Program-made: the position numbers and the translations under genes
Notes under the pieces: model-generated
The model's input: the letters and a program-made list of their open reading frames with translations, nothing else
Database searches by the model: none
What the model was told of the DNA's origin: nothing
Origin: Rhizophlyctis rosea
Lineage: Eukaryota; Chytridiomycota; Chytridiomycetes; Rhizophlyctidales; Rhizophlyctidaceae
Assembly (NCBI GenBank): GCA_027596075.1
Contig: JADGJC010000140.1
Location: 36,243-100,242, forward strand
DNA length: 64,000 nt
Direction: 5' to 3'
In this document: positions 54,661 to 64,000 of the stretch, piece after piece
Layout: each line of letters opens with the position of its first letter
Position numbering within the stretch: the first letter of the stretch is position 1

Positions 54661-55275
54661 TCACGGCATTTCGACACACTTGCAAAGTACGTACCTTCCA
54701 TCCCGCTATCCATCAATTCATCTCACGCATCCATCACGCATCCATCCATCACACTCTAGATTCAACATATAATTGCCATGGCGTGCCCGTGTCGCGCATT
54801 TTCCCCACCAGGTAGGTGCATGCCGGTTGAAGAAAAAGATAGCAACCCCATTCGACATTAAGGGGCGCGCTGCTTCTCGCGAAACCGGCCCTTGGGACTT
54901 GAGTCTGACTCGGGAACTTGCTTTCCTCCTTTTTGGAGAGGGCAACGACAGCGGTACGGCCACTTGGGGGTCGGCGGTGTATGGAAGGGTGGTCGGTCCA
55001 GGAGTGGGGGACGCCGCGTATTTGGGGTAAAAGCGTCTTTCCGGCTAGGTCTGTTTAGCAGATATATAATTTTTTGAAAGGTGGGCAGTCGTTCCATTGC
55101 TGTTTGCTTGTGTGTTGAGTGAATCCATGCTAATGTCATTATCTTTACCGAGGAACATACTACCGTTTCGCAAGCAATCCAGCGCTTCATCGAATCTACC
55201 CCAGGAACAAGACGATTGGTCCTGGCAGTTCAAACTCCTTGCAATGTATCAAATACACAAATAATATATGATCGC
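54660..55275 (+). ncRNA. Candidate structured RNA, copy E
   Basis: The 5' part ends TTTTCCCCACCAG before GTAGGT (54812), then CATGCCGGTTGAAG. GAAACCGGCCCTTGGGACTT precedes hairpin 1, GAGT-CTG-ACTC (about 54902-54912). Hairpin 2 follows as TTGCTTTCCTCC closing TTTTT with GGAGAGGGCAA (about 54917-54944). Next come GCGGTACGGCCACTTGGGGG, GCGGTGTATGGAAGGGTGG and CGTCTTTCCGGCTAGG. The 3' end has TTGGTCCTGGCAGTTCAAAC then TCCTTGCAATGTATCAAATA. Conservation with copy D spans about 600 bases, including both ends. That is far more than expected for decaying spacer in modules whose protein genes are breaking. Confidence 0.5.
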
Positions 55276-55769
55276 TCTCGCGAGCATATTTCCATAAAAT
55301 TCAGTGATATTATCACCTCATCGTCCAGCTCTTTGTGAGAGCACTGAATATGACATTCAGGAATGTCCTTGAGGAACGCGAAGAAACGCGTCCCGCCACA
55401 AAGTCGTATCTGCACGTGGGTCTGCATGAACGATGCTTCCCCTGCATACCACCATATGCATCTAGGGTGACCGAGTTTTGGGTGCAGGGACCTGCGGACA
55501 AGCGCGAAAGGGTACCATGCATGGCGCGACTGTTGCACCACAATGGTCTCTTGGGACACTCTGAGTCAGAATGGGGCATTAACATGCTTTTGCACTTGAC
55601 AGGGGGGTATATTGGCGCCCATCCAGACGTCAGGATTGCAAGAGGGGTTCAGAGTCTGGCTGAGGTAGCGGGGGTTTTGATGTTGTTTTTCATATTGCCG
55701 ATCTATGAGTGTGTGGACTCTCATCCAACTCTCCATAGTTGTTACCTTTTCTTCAATGGACAATAGAAA
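55276..55769. other. Spacer between RNA copy E and the short RRM-like gene
   Basis: A 143-codon frame (55335-55766) overlaps but shows no motif. I see no supported gene. It should contain the promoter of the gene at 55770. Confidence 0.3.
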
Positions 55770-56679
55770 ATGCCTCCAAGGAAAACTATTAAGACTCTCG
55801 GCTTCGAGCCCGTCCAGCAAATACAAGGCCAGCCAGTTAACTTGGCAAGGTTTGACAACTCCACCAGCAGCGGTTTCAGCTACAATGTCCCTACCGACTA
55901 CCGAATCCAATGGATACGAATAAATGGTGTACCTTCCTACCTAAACACCAAAAAGCTCCTTCTACGCTTTCTCCCAACCCGCCTACAAGAGTACGTCCAT
56001 AACTCTCGGATAGTGGGACACCACCACCCCTCTTACAACGACGTCGAATATCTCCTCGGAGATATCCATATTGCTTCGCAACTGATAGCAGTGGGTCATA
56101 TCAACACCTCCAGCGGGAGGTTGGATGTTTTTGGAGGCCAAATCGTTCAGCCCCCGCCGAACATCCACGGGCCGAGCGACGCACAACTTGAGCCTCGATT
56201 GGGTGAGTTTCAGTGATGTAATGATTTGTCTAGTGTTTCAGTTCATTATGAGGGAGACAAGTGAAGGAGAGCGCGACACTATCACGTCAGTGGAGTCAGA
56301 TTCAGAATGATTTCTAATGCATATGTTTTATGACAGCCACGCGAACTCCTTGTTATTTTCGCATCCGCAAAACCGCCATTGCAGCTGCCCATACGAACCC
56401 CTCGTATTGCATCGGCCGTGATGACTCCGGGCTCTTCTACGATGTGTACTTCAATACGTATGATGATGGGTTACGCTTTGAGTGCCAGATCCGACAACAT
56501 ACTGTGAGTGTTCTTTTGAGGAGTCGATGCCGCCAGTGGTTTTCTCTGATCCGACTGCACAAGTTCGACTGATTGTTTTCTAACTTCCGTTGCCTTCTTG
56601 GCGTTCTCAGACACTGACCTGGTCCGTCAGAAAAACACTCAATAAACGTTGCCGGCGGAATTTCAAGTTCACGCTTTGA
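55770..56679 (+). CDS. Short RRM-like protein, copy E (N-terminal module only)
   Basis: Exons 55770-56202, 56337-56503 and 56611-56679 join to 222 residues, with the same phases as copies C and D at both shared junctions. Block 1 is YRIQWIRINGVPSYLNTKKL and VEYLLGDIHIASQLI. Block 2 is YFRIRKTAIA with LFYDVYFNTYDDGLRFE. After the second junction the paralogues enter the linker and chromatin-reader part. This copy instead has a 23-codon basic exon (TLTWSVRKTLNKRCRRNFKF) and stops. It could be a truncated relic, or a free-standing version of the RRM-like half. The two RRM-like domains are inferred from strand/helix patterning; the aromatic RNP motifs of classical RRMs are not clear. Confidence 0.5.
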
Positions 56680-57443
56680 GTGCCGCAACCGCTTGAGGAA
56701 AAAAACCTCTTCGCAGTGTCATTGAGGATCATTATGCCATAATCAAGATATATCACAGAATGCACCTCATTCAGCATCTGATTGGATCGGCGCCTTTAAT
56801 CATCTTCACATCCGCCCAGCCCTGTGTGAAACAAATTTTGGACTCGATAGCATAATTGTTTGGACCGACCGCCGATCCAAAACACTTACATCTGTAAGAC
56901 TTCGCTGCATATCAATGAAACCCAGGCTGGCATTCCACCCTCTCAACTTTCTTATCTCAAGCGATCAGCTCTCCCAATGGCGCGATGCATGTTCGGACAC
57001 CTCGCGCAACCTCGCCAGGGGCGAAAACACTCATTGAAAGGGATCTGGTAACCTCATTCAAATGGCGATCCCATTTTGAGTAGCCACCTACCAGTAAGTG
57101 CACATCACCATATATCACTGAGTATCATGTCATGTGTACCGATCCCTCGTTTCAAATGGAGCGTCAGCAGCGACGGTAGCGATAACGCGTCATCACATGA
57201 AGCCACAGGAATGGGCAGTGGTCATGCGCGACGGCGACCGCTGAATTTGAGACCGCAAAAGGAAAGCTATTTAACTTGCTTCTTTATATGTATCATTTTC
57301 GCCCCGTCCAAAAGTTCCAAACTTCGCCAGCAGATTTGTACATCACTAACTTCACCACTCCGCATCCTCGGTGAGGCCGCCTCCCCTACATATCTTCCCT
57401 CAGCCAATCCAAATATTGAGAAAACGTACACCATCCCACCGAA
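56680..57443. other. Intergenic region
   Basis: No gene is supported. No exons resembling the cryptoTudor or bromodomain parts of copies C and D are visible downstream of the short copy. Confidence 0.35.
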
Positions 57444-57704
57444 ATGTGTGGTCCAGTACCCACAATTACCACCTATCCTCAAACCCACAACGTTACCATC
57501 ATCAGGAACCTCGTCCCCGAACATGTACAACAGGAGCTCCTCCCGAAGTTTAACCTCCCCCACTGCATTCAAACTTTTCCCGACGGGTGGCGCGTTTACG
57601 ATTTGCAATTGGATACTTTGCACTCCTTTTCTTTGGAGTGGGAGATAATGTCTATAGGAACCAGTTTGAAAAATCTGGATAAAGGATGCAACTCATCAGC
57701 ATGA
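57444..57704 (+). CDS. Hypothetical ORF with RRM-like pattern
   Basis: A frame of 86 codons reads MCGPVPTITTYPQTHNVTII, RNLVPEHVQQELLPKFNL, then IQTFPDGWRVYDLQLDTL. VTIIRNLVPEHVQQELLPKF has the strand-turn-helix layout of the first block of the RRM-like family (IQWIRINGVPSYL). It could be a small diverged member or a fragment. The start follows pyrimidine-rich sequence and the TATC/TTCCC context is ordinary. Confidence is low because no splice junctions support it. Confidence 0.25.
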   Translation: MCGPVPTITTYPQTHNVTIIRNLVPEHVQQELLPKFNLPHCIQTFPDGWRVYDLQLDTLHSFSLEWEIMSIGTSLKNLDKGCNSSA

Positions 57705-60700
57705 AATGAGTCCAAAACGCTGGCAACATGTGGCACAAATTGATCTTTGCTGCCTTCAATCTATCATCTCAGTTGAGAACGCGCGTTTTTTTTTTTGTGC
57801 CATAGACGATGTCTGCAAAGGAGTGGGGCAGAACGATCCATGCGCTCACAGTTGGGTAAAATGAACCGGAATGCTGCATGACAATTGAATGAATGGCAAC
57901 ATACGATGCGGAGTCACATGTCTGGTGGTGTCATGAAACCCACTTGCATGTAGCGTCCCTAACAGCTCGGAGACGTGGAAGCATTAGGAGCTCGGATGCA
58001 CACGATCGAAGAGCGCACATACCAAGAGTCTGAGGATTAATGCATAAAACTCTCTCTACCATTGCCGGATCACATCAATTTATTACTCGATGGGAAGATT
58101 TGAGCACACCGGAGAGAAATGCATGTGAGGCATAAACTGTGAGCTGATCCGCCAATTGATACATTACCTCTGAGCCGATTGTAATTCTGTGTCCCACCCC
58201 ATACTCCTTTTTGCATCTATCACCTGAAGATCCATTTGATATCTGACACGGGTAGCCCATACGTCAGAATGAGTGCCATAGGCGTTAGATTTGGCATTTA
58301 TTACCTTTATGAGGTGGATTGTGCGCTCAGTTCCCTCGTCATGTTGCTTCAATAACAAAATGCGATGGCTAAAAGAGAGAGCCTTGAACCATTAACCTAC
58401 GTTTTACTGCCCCATTCGGCTGAGGCGCTGATCAACTAACCCGATGGGAATCATGGTTGATTGTTGCATACTGTGCATGACGATGCGGGAAGACGGTGAA
58501 GATCATTTCTAATGAAGTGAATGCTCCACGTTCAACAATTGCTAGTTAGGCTGATCTAACGCAATCATCGAAGGAGACTGAACCTCAAGCATCCTCGTCA
58601 ATGGCGACAAAAAGGATACATAACCAAACATGAGGAAAGTTGATAGCATGTTTGCACACAGAATGCTACCATCTAGGGGCGCCGAACATCTCCAGCCAAG
58701 AATTGGGAAGAGGACAAGATGTGCTTCCGCGGAGAGTGTCAAACACCAGATACGCGACACTTCTGCAGAACATGGTACACATCAAGAGGTAGCTGTATAT
58801 GATGTTTTTCAAGTAGAATAATCGCATCGCAATGGGGCCGGACGGTCTGGGTCTCCAGTCTTCCCTTAAAGCCGAAGGAAGAGAAGGTGAAGAGGAACTC
58901 ACCACGCAAGCTTTGCGTGGAAAACGCACACCGCACGTGCAAGCAAATATACAAATCACCATTGATTATATCAAGCAGGTTCATTCTACCGACCACATCG
59001 CTTCCGATGAGATGATATACGGAACTTGGTGATGAATGGGTTGGGCTTTCTTGACGGTCAGGAAATACAGCCAATTAACGAGCCGGAGCGCACGTTACAT
59101 CAGACATACGAAATATACGAGGGGGCCCGGAGGTATGGGATTCAGGTCCTATGTACGATGCCGACATCCAGGCAGTATGTAACCATCCGCTGAAGAGCGT
59201 TATGGAAGTACAGTCGCGTACGCGGGTTGTTCATGGGTGGCATGTGCGCCCCACATGTGAAGTATGTTGAAGAAATGACTTTTTTTTTTACCTTTTGAAC
59301 AATAGTATGTGTATATGCAAATATTGCTAGGGGTTTGGACCCCGAGGTTCGCGTAGAAAAAGGTGGACAACTCAAATTTAGTCACATCACGGCAACTTGA
59401 AGCAACGGTCGCCACCAAAGTTATGAAACGGAGGAAACCAATTGACCTTGACTTTCAAGCGAATGGATTATAAGTTGTTTCAGGAAGACCTCTTCAATCC
59501 TTACATGAGGAGCGTGGTGTTTCGTCGTTTTCATGAGCACGGCGAAGAACGCATCCTGGTCAAGTGAATCTGATCAGCCAACCGATAAGCACCGATACAT
59601 TCCGCAGTTCATCAGCTTCGCCGAGCCGTTAGCTGTCTAAATCGATACTACTGATACTATCGATATGCAAGAACATCGTTTTGCATTTCCAATCCACTTC
59701 AATGAATACTTCCAGGGATCCTTATGTGGACAGTGCTTGCGTCCAGACAAGCAGCAGCAATTTCATCCCTCGTCAGCTCGGCGTCAGATAGTGAGGCCTG
59801 GATTTTACAGACCAAGTAAATTGTCCACTGCTCTAGCCAATCCTTTCCTTTTTGCATTCGAGGGCGAATGTTTGGATGTAAAGAGGGCAACGCGATAAAA
59901 GAGAAAAAGGTTTCAGCATTAGTACAGATTGGATGGCGGCCCGAAATGCTTATCTCCTTTGGCTGCTATGATCTCCATTTCGAAGTTGACTCCTTCGAAA
60001 GATGGATCATCATCTATCCTTCGTTGGCTGTCCAACGTACGGACGCGATTTACAGTTGGCTGAGCAAGATGGTGGTATTTTTGTTTCCAGTATCTTCGTT
60101 CGCTTTCGGGAGAAGGAAAAAGGGAGCTTCTTGAAGATTACTGGACTGAGCTTTGACGGATTTCTCACATCAGCAACACGGACGCTCATTGAAATGAGAG
60201 TATGGAAAACAGCGTCACAAAGAGTGAGAGACCATATGCAAACCAGGCACATAGATGGACTCGGGCCAAGGGCATCCTGAAATGAAGCCAGCCGGTTAAT
60301 CTTCCGCGAGTGTTGGTTCCTCAGCGTCACTTCTACCTTCGTGACCACCACCTGCTTCGTCATTTCCCTTGGACGCTCATCTTGCAGAATTGCAGTATTT
60401 GCAATTTTGGTACGTCAGTTGGGGGTATCCGAGAGCGCACGCGGGATAAGGGGTTGCTTTTTGTCTTGAGTTTGAGGGGTGCGGTGACTTGATCTAGCTA
60501 ATCTAGCTGTTGAGCCATTAGTGGAGGACAGCTTAGACTGAGAGTTGGTCCGGCAATTTCTCGACAGGCCACTTTTGTGGCGTAGAGGGCGGAAGGGAGC
60601 ACCAATGTTGACATCAACTGCATGTGTCGTTGTGGATGGGTGGGAAACATGACGCAGGAACGGGTGTCCGAAGCCTAGTTGGAGAAAGGACCTCCTGGGC

Positions 60701-60779
60701 GGCGAAGAAAGTGTAGTTACAGGAACGGGCTTTCCCAGTGCGTGACTGCAAGAGAACGGGGTATCGTGACGCAACATCT
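57705..60779. other. Gene-poor stretch
   Basis: Only short, mutually overlapping frames are present; none has a recognisable domain. Weakly coding-like plus-strand pieces lie at 59665-60290 (GFYRPSKLSTALANPFLF and YGRDLQLAEQDGGIFVSSIF). I could not assemble them into a gene. Confidence 0.35.
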
Positions 60780-62023
60780 TCATCCAGCCCCTTCACGCCC
60801 ATCATACTGCCGACGCACTTGATCCCACTTCCGATCCAGACTCTTCCGCAAAACCTCAGTCGCTCTATAAGCATTGCACCCGACATCTCGCCAACGTCGT
60901 CCTTCACTTCCCATACTCCTTCCCGTCACCACCACTGCTCCTGTCCCAAACACCCAATAGCAACGCAACAAGGGAAACAGCACAATTTTGAAATCCCAAT
61001 CTCAATGCGAGTCCGTGTACCGAATAATCCCTTCTGGTCTAAGTAGTCGATCAAATTCAACTCCGCGTGGACCGGGACATGTTGAGGTCCCCCAGGAAAC
61101 GATGACAACTGGCTGCACCCAGATCGAATTGCCCCCATTCCCGCATCGGTGACGTGGTGGAGATCAGCTATTGCTTCCCATCTTCGGATACTCAGGAAAA
61201 TAACCTTTTCTGATACGGTGATGATGGTTAGGTCCTTATGATTTTTCGTGTGGTGCCTTTCTCAGCCAGATCCATCAATTTCGCAATAGCATTGGCGTAT
61301 CGCGCTATTTTCGTAATGTATTTGTGAATAGTTGGGTTGATAGTTTGGGAGGTTGGAAATGCTGTACAGTGTGTGAGTGTGCATGCAGCTGTGCTGATGG
61401 CGTGTAGGTCGTCGGGAGAAGGAGCGACGAGAGAGGTATGACGGATGAGGTGACGGAAGGAGAGGAGATGTTGGCGGAGGTGTTCGATTCCTTCCGCACA
61501 ATGGGCGTTGTCTAATGAGGGGAAAGGGGCGAGGAAGGAGTGGACAGCGTTATATTGGCGGAAAACCCGTCCTGTTTCAACCAGATGCTGTAGATTTGAC
61601 CATCATGGTGTGTTCGTCTGTTGTATATACTAGATGGAGTTGCTCTTTTCTAGCATCAGTTTTGCTCTCTCCAGTTGAATCTGCATACTTGAAGAGTGCT
61701 ATAATGCGGTTTTTCAGGCTTTCGGTTGCGGCTCCTGAGTCAAGGTTGGCGGCGATGTAAAGCGATGGTGGATGCACGCCGTTGCGTAGACGGAAGTGGA
61801 GGGCAACAGCGTCGCGGTATGCTGGAATGAGAGTTGCAGTGCTGTCTAGCACTTGCAGGAGATCTTTGGATGCGGCCGGAAGAGTGTATGGATCTCCATT
61901 ACCGGGGACCCCGTCAATGACGTTGTCGTCAAAGTTCTTGCCCAAGCAGTTGAAAAAGGCCAGCTCTCCGGCGAGAGCAGCTCGCGCAATTTCGTCATGC
62001 GCGGTGAAACTGGCACTTGACAT
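60780..62023 (-). pseudogene. OTT_1508-type deaminase family gene, frameshifted
   Basis: Exon 1 starts MSSASFTAHDEIARAALAG at 62023 and runs to about 61638. A 43-base GTATAT...CAG intron follows. The next exon reads HLVETGRVFRQYNAVHSFL. Near 61000 the frame contains PVHAELNLIDYL and then ISKLCCFPC, the HAE and Cys-rich zinc-site layout of the OTT_1508-like deaminases that are widespread in fungi. Members of this cytidine-deaminase-fold group are thought to act on nucleic acids or nucleotides; the substrate is unknown. Two breaks prevent a continuous reading: one near 61225 (consistent with one A missing from an A-run) and one near 60975, before the C-terminal block RRWRDVGCNAYRATEVL. Either the gene is dead or the assembly has homopolymer errors. 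It stands alone with no obvious partner. Confidence 0.55.
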
Positions 62024-63176
62024 TTCGGATGTTCTCAGAGCTGCCTGCTTTCAATGTGCAAAGAGGGTGCCCAGATACCAATTCAATGTGTTCGTGAGGC
62101 AACGGAATGCCGACGCAGAAGGGAGTGGGATTCCACCTCGGTTCCATCATGATTCCAGATTGTGATCGTGGACTGGGCGTGGAGCCTCGGAGCCACTCGG
62201 AGGTATGTCACACGGGGTGTCACCCATGACTCAGCAATGATGCGATCTGGACCCACGAGTTTGGAGACCACCCCTTGCCGGTGGCGTCCCCACATTGATC
62301 TCAAATGGGGTATTATGGGGGGTCCGATCGCAATGCGCACAATTGGGTGTCTCCCATCATGGGATGTCCGAACTGAGAACCGAAAGTTCTCAATATGCAT
62401 ACCAGTGCATGAGATGTAAGAAATCCCGTTGATTGGAACTGTTGAAACGATTGGATTGACGGATGCACTGACGTACATAGACTATCGGATAGGGCACACA
62501 GGCAGACACTCCCCGTACTAGTGAGCCGGTATATTGGTGATTGCTTTGGTTTACCATGAGCAGACTCAGCAGACTGAGCAGATGAGGGGCGTGGGCGTGG
62601 TTACAGCATACCTGCACACTCTGCAGCCCTCAATTTCTTGGACCTTGGCTTTGAACCGTTTGATTTGATGCAAGTTGCCTGCCGTGTCTCCGAACATCCT
62701 TCTGTGCAATTCTTGGAAAGGGCCCTGAGCCTTCTTGCAATATGTCCAATGATCACCCCCCACCAGTTGGATGGCCATTTCCTACATATGGAGTTTCGTG
62801 GAGCCCCCCCACCACGCAAAGTCTTTTCCCACGCTTCGATCTTGACCCTCCAATCGAAACGATCGAGCACCCCCCGGTAATCCCGCCTCCTTTTCCTTCC
62901 AACCCGCCTTGCTCTCCCTCCCCGGGTCCCACCTAATCCGCTTTGAATGGGTATCCCAAAAACGATATCATATCGTCGAAAACAACGAATCCGACTTTTA
63001 GGATTGATGAAGACACTCTGATTTCAAAACCCGCAATTTCGATTCACGCTATAACCTCCCCCGCTCATTTACCGGTAACACTTTCCAACCACCCGGAAAC
63101 AATAACCGTAAAAACCACCGTTCCATTCAATCTCCTCCGACTTCATCCCCTTTCCTGATAGTCGTCATATAATTTC
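62024..63176. other. Upstream regions of the deaminase and coiled-coil genes
   Basis: A proline-rich plus-strand frame at 62742-62936 (PPPVGWPFPTYGVSW) and another at 62943-63158 may be upstream exons of the coiled-coil gene. I could not place convincing splice sites, so they are not listed as genes. Confidence 0.3.
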
Positions 63177-64000
63177 ATGGACACGGTCGACAACGACTAT
63201 GTTTTGCTGTCGTCTCAACCGCTTGCTTGGACTGCACCGATGGATGCCATAACAACACTCGACGCAAACTTAGTATCACCAACAGACACTTCTTCCGCGA
63301 ACTCCCTTCCACCGACCCCAGTTGTCGTCGTTGAAGATCACCTTCTCCCGTCCCTCCTTACGAGCACGTTGCCTTCCTCGGAAACTTTGGCTGACACGGG
63401 AGTAGATGCAGGGACAATGTCGTCGTTGGAAGCACAGCTTCACCAACTCAGAAAACAGGTCGCAACCCTCCAAGCAGCAAACGATGCCCTCTCCCAAGAG
63501 AACCTCGCCCTCAAAACCGAGCTCGTCGATACGAAACACGAAAACACCACCCTCAAACGCCAACTCTCCGACCTCACCCAATCCCACACAGCCATCCAAT
63601 CAAAACACTCCAAACTAACTCTCGAAAACATCTCTCTAAAATCCCAAACCCTCTCCCTCACAAACCAAAACACCCACCTCACAGCCCTTCTCCAAACAAC
63701 CCAATCCCAACTCGCCAAACTCAACGACTCAAACGCATCTCTCCTCGATCAAGTCAAAATACTCGAAATGTTCTTCTATAACCCACATATTGTCATGGGT
63801 GTTGTCGAGTTGGTAGAGACTGATCGTGGAGAGGATATCAGGGTGTTGCTGATTAACAGTGTGGATATTCAAACGCCGAATGGAGTTAGTATGGCGGTGA
63901 AGAAGAATACGTTTTGTAGGGATGTGTATGGGGAGCAGTGGGTGGAGTTTTGGGTGGGGAAGTATAAGGAGGCTATGACAAATGGGAAAGGTGGGTGTTG
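63177..64000 (+). CDS. Coiled-coil protein, 5' part (runs off the window)
   Basis: The frame starts MDTVDNDYVLLSSQPLAWTA and stays open for about 274 codons to the window edge. Residues 1-80 are acidic and Ser/Thr/Pro-rich. Residues about 85-195 form a long heptad coiled coil (LEAQLHQLRKQVATLQAAND, then LKRQLSDLTQSH and further Leu/Ser/Thr heptads). After that a folded domain begins: MGVVELVETDRGEDIRVLLI, TPNGVSMAVKKNTF and QWVEFWVGKYKEA. The last part has the spacing of a PAS-like sensor domain, but this is a guess from pattern alone. Base composition shifts from C-rich in the coiled coil to G-rich after it. The next intron or the stop lies outside the window. Confidence 0.55.
   Translation, partial: MDTVDNDYVLLSSQPLAWTAPMDAITTLDANLVSPTDTSSANSLPPTPVVVVEDHLLPSLLTSTLPSSETLADTGVDAGTMSSLEAQLHQLRKQVATLQAANDALSQENLALKTELVDTKHENTTLKRQLSDLTQSHTAIQSKHSKLTLENISLKSQTLSLTNQNTHLTALLQTTQSQLAKLNDSNASLLDQVKILEMFFYNPHIVMGVVELVETDRGEDIRVLLINSVDIQTPNGVSMAVKKNTFCRDVYGEQWVEFWVGKYKEAMTNGKGGC

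Noticed and set aside
54773..55077. Protein-coding frames in RNA copy E
   Set aside because: Two overlapping frames show partial similarity to copy C frames, but this follows from nucleotide conservation; start and stop positions differ.
58365..58450. tRNA gene on the minus strand
   Set aside because: There is a D-arm-like TAGTTGATCAGCGC, a GCCTC/GGGGC anticodon-stem-like pair and a GGTTCAAGGC box, but the anticodon loop has eight bases, the T stem does not pair and no acceptor stem closes.

Overview
The window looks like nuclear DNA of a fungus, probably an early-diverging (chytrid-like) lineage. Genes have many short introns with GTRAGT-type donors. The recognisable proteins fit fungi: a Urb2/Npa2-like ribosome-assembly factor, a Sel1-repeat protein, an OTT_1508-type deaminase, a BTB/POZ protein and a PRL-type phosphatase relic. 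The lineage is inferred, because no rRNA or other phylogenetic marker is present.

Layout. At 0.2-8.2 kb there is a BTB gene (+), a DEDDy 3'-5' exonuclease-like gene (-), a BTB pseudogene fragment (+), a second exonuclease-like gene (-), a decayed copy of an RRM-like gene (-) and two tandem copies of a candidate structured RNA. At 8.3-14.1 kb lies a large multi-exon gene (-) that I call URB2. At 14.7-15.5 kb is a two-exon gene for an acidic/basic protein. At 16.5-20 kb is a 12-exon Sel1-repeat gene. A further RNA copy (-) lies near 20.6-21.1 kb. About 21.1-30.3 kb is decayed sequence with at least two related tandem units that include a small signal-peptide ORF. At 30.6-31.3 kb is an array of seven hairpin-forming repeats; reverse-oriented relatives lie at 50.9-51.3 kb.

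The right half carries three diverged copies of one module, near 33-42, 43.7-50.4 and 52.6-56.7 kb. Each module has a DEDDy exonuclease-like gene on the minus strand, a divergent promoter region sharing TTACGTAA and GGTCAATCAA motifs, a candidate structured and possibly spliced RNA on the plus strand, and a plus-strand gene whose N-terminus holds two RRM-like blocks. In two modules that last gene continues into a PHIP/BRWD-like cryptoTudor plus atypical bromodomain. Copies range from intact (44-50 kb) to broken: the 34 kb exonuclease has lost its catalytic core, and the 53-54 kb exonuclease has a stop codon inside its last catalytic motif. The first 8 kb holds a rearranged fourth version.

The main proposal is that exonuclease, structured RNA and RRM-like/chromatin-reader gene form a repeatedly duplicated, fast-decaying locus. 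It could be an undescribed RNA-processing or silencing system, or a selfish or arms-race cassette. The right end of the window holds a frameshifted OTT_1508-type deaminase (60.8-62.0 kb, -) and the start of a coiled-coil protein (63.2 kb onward, +).
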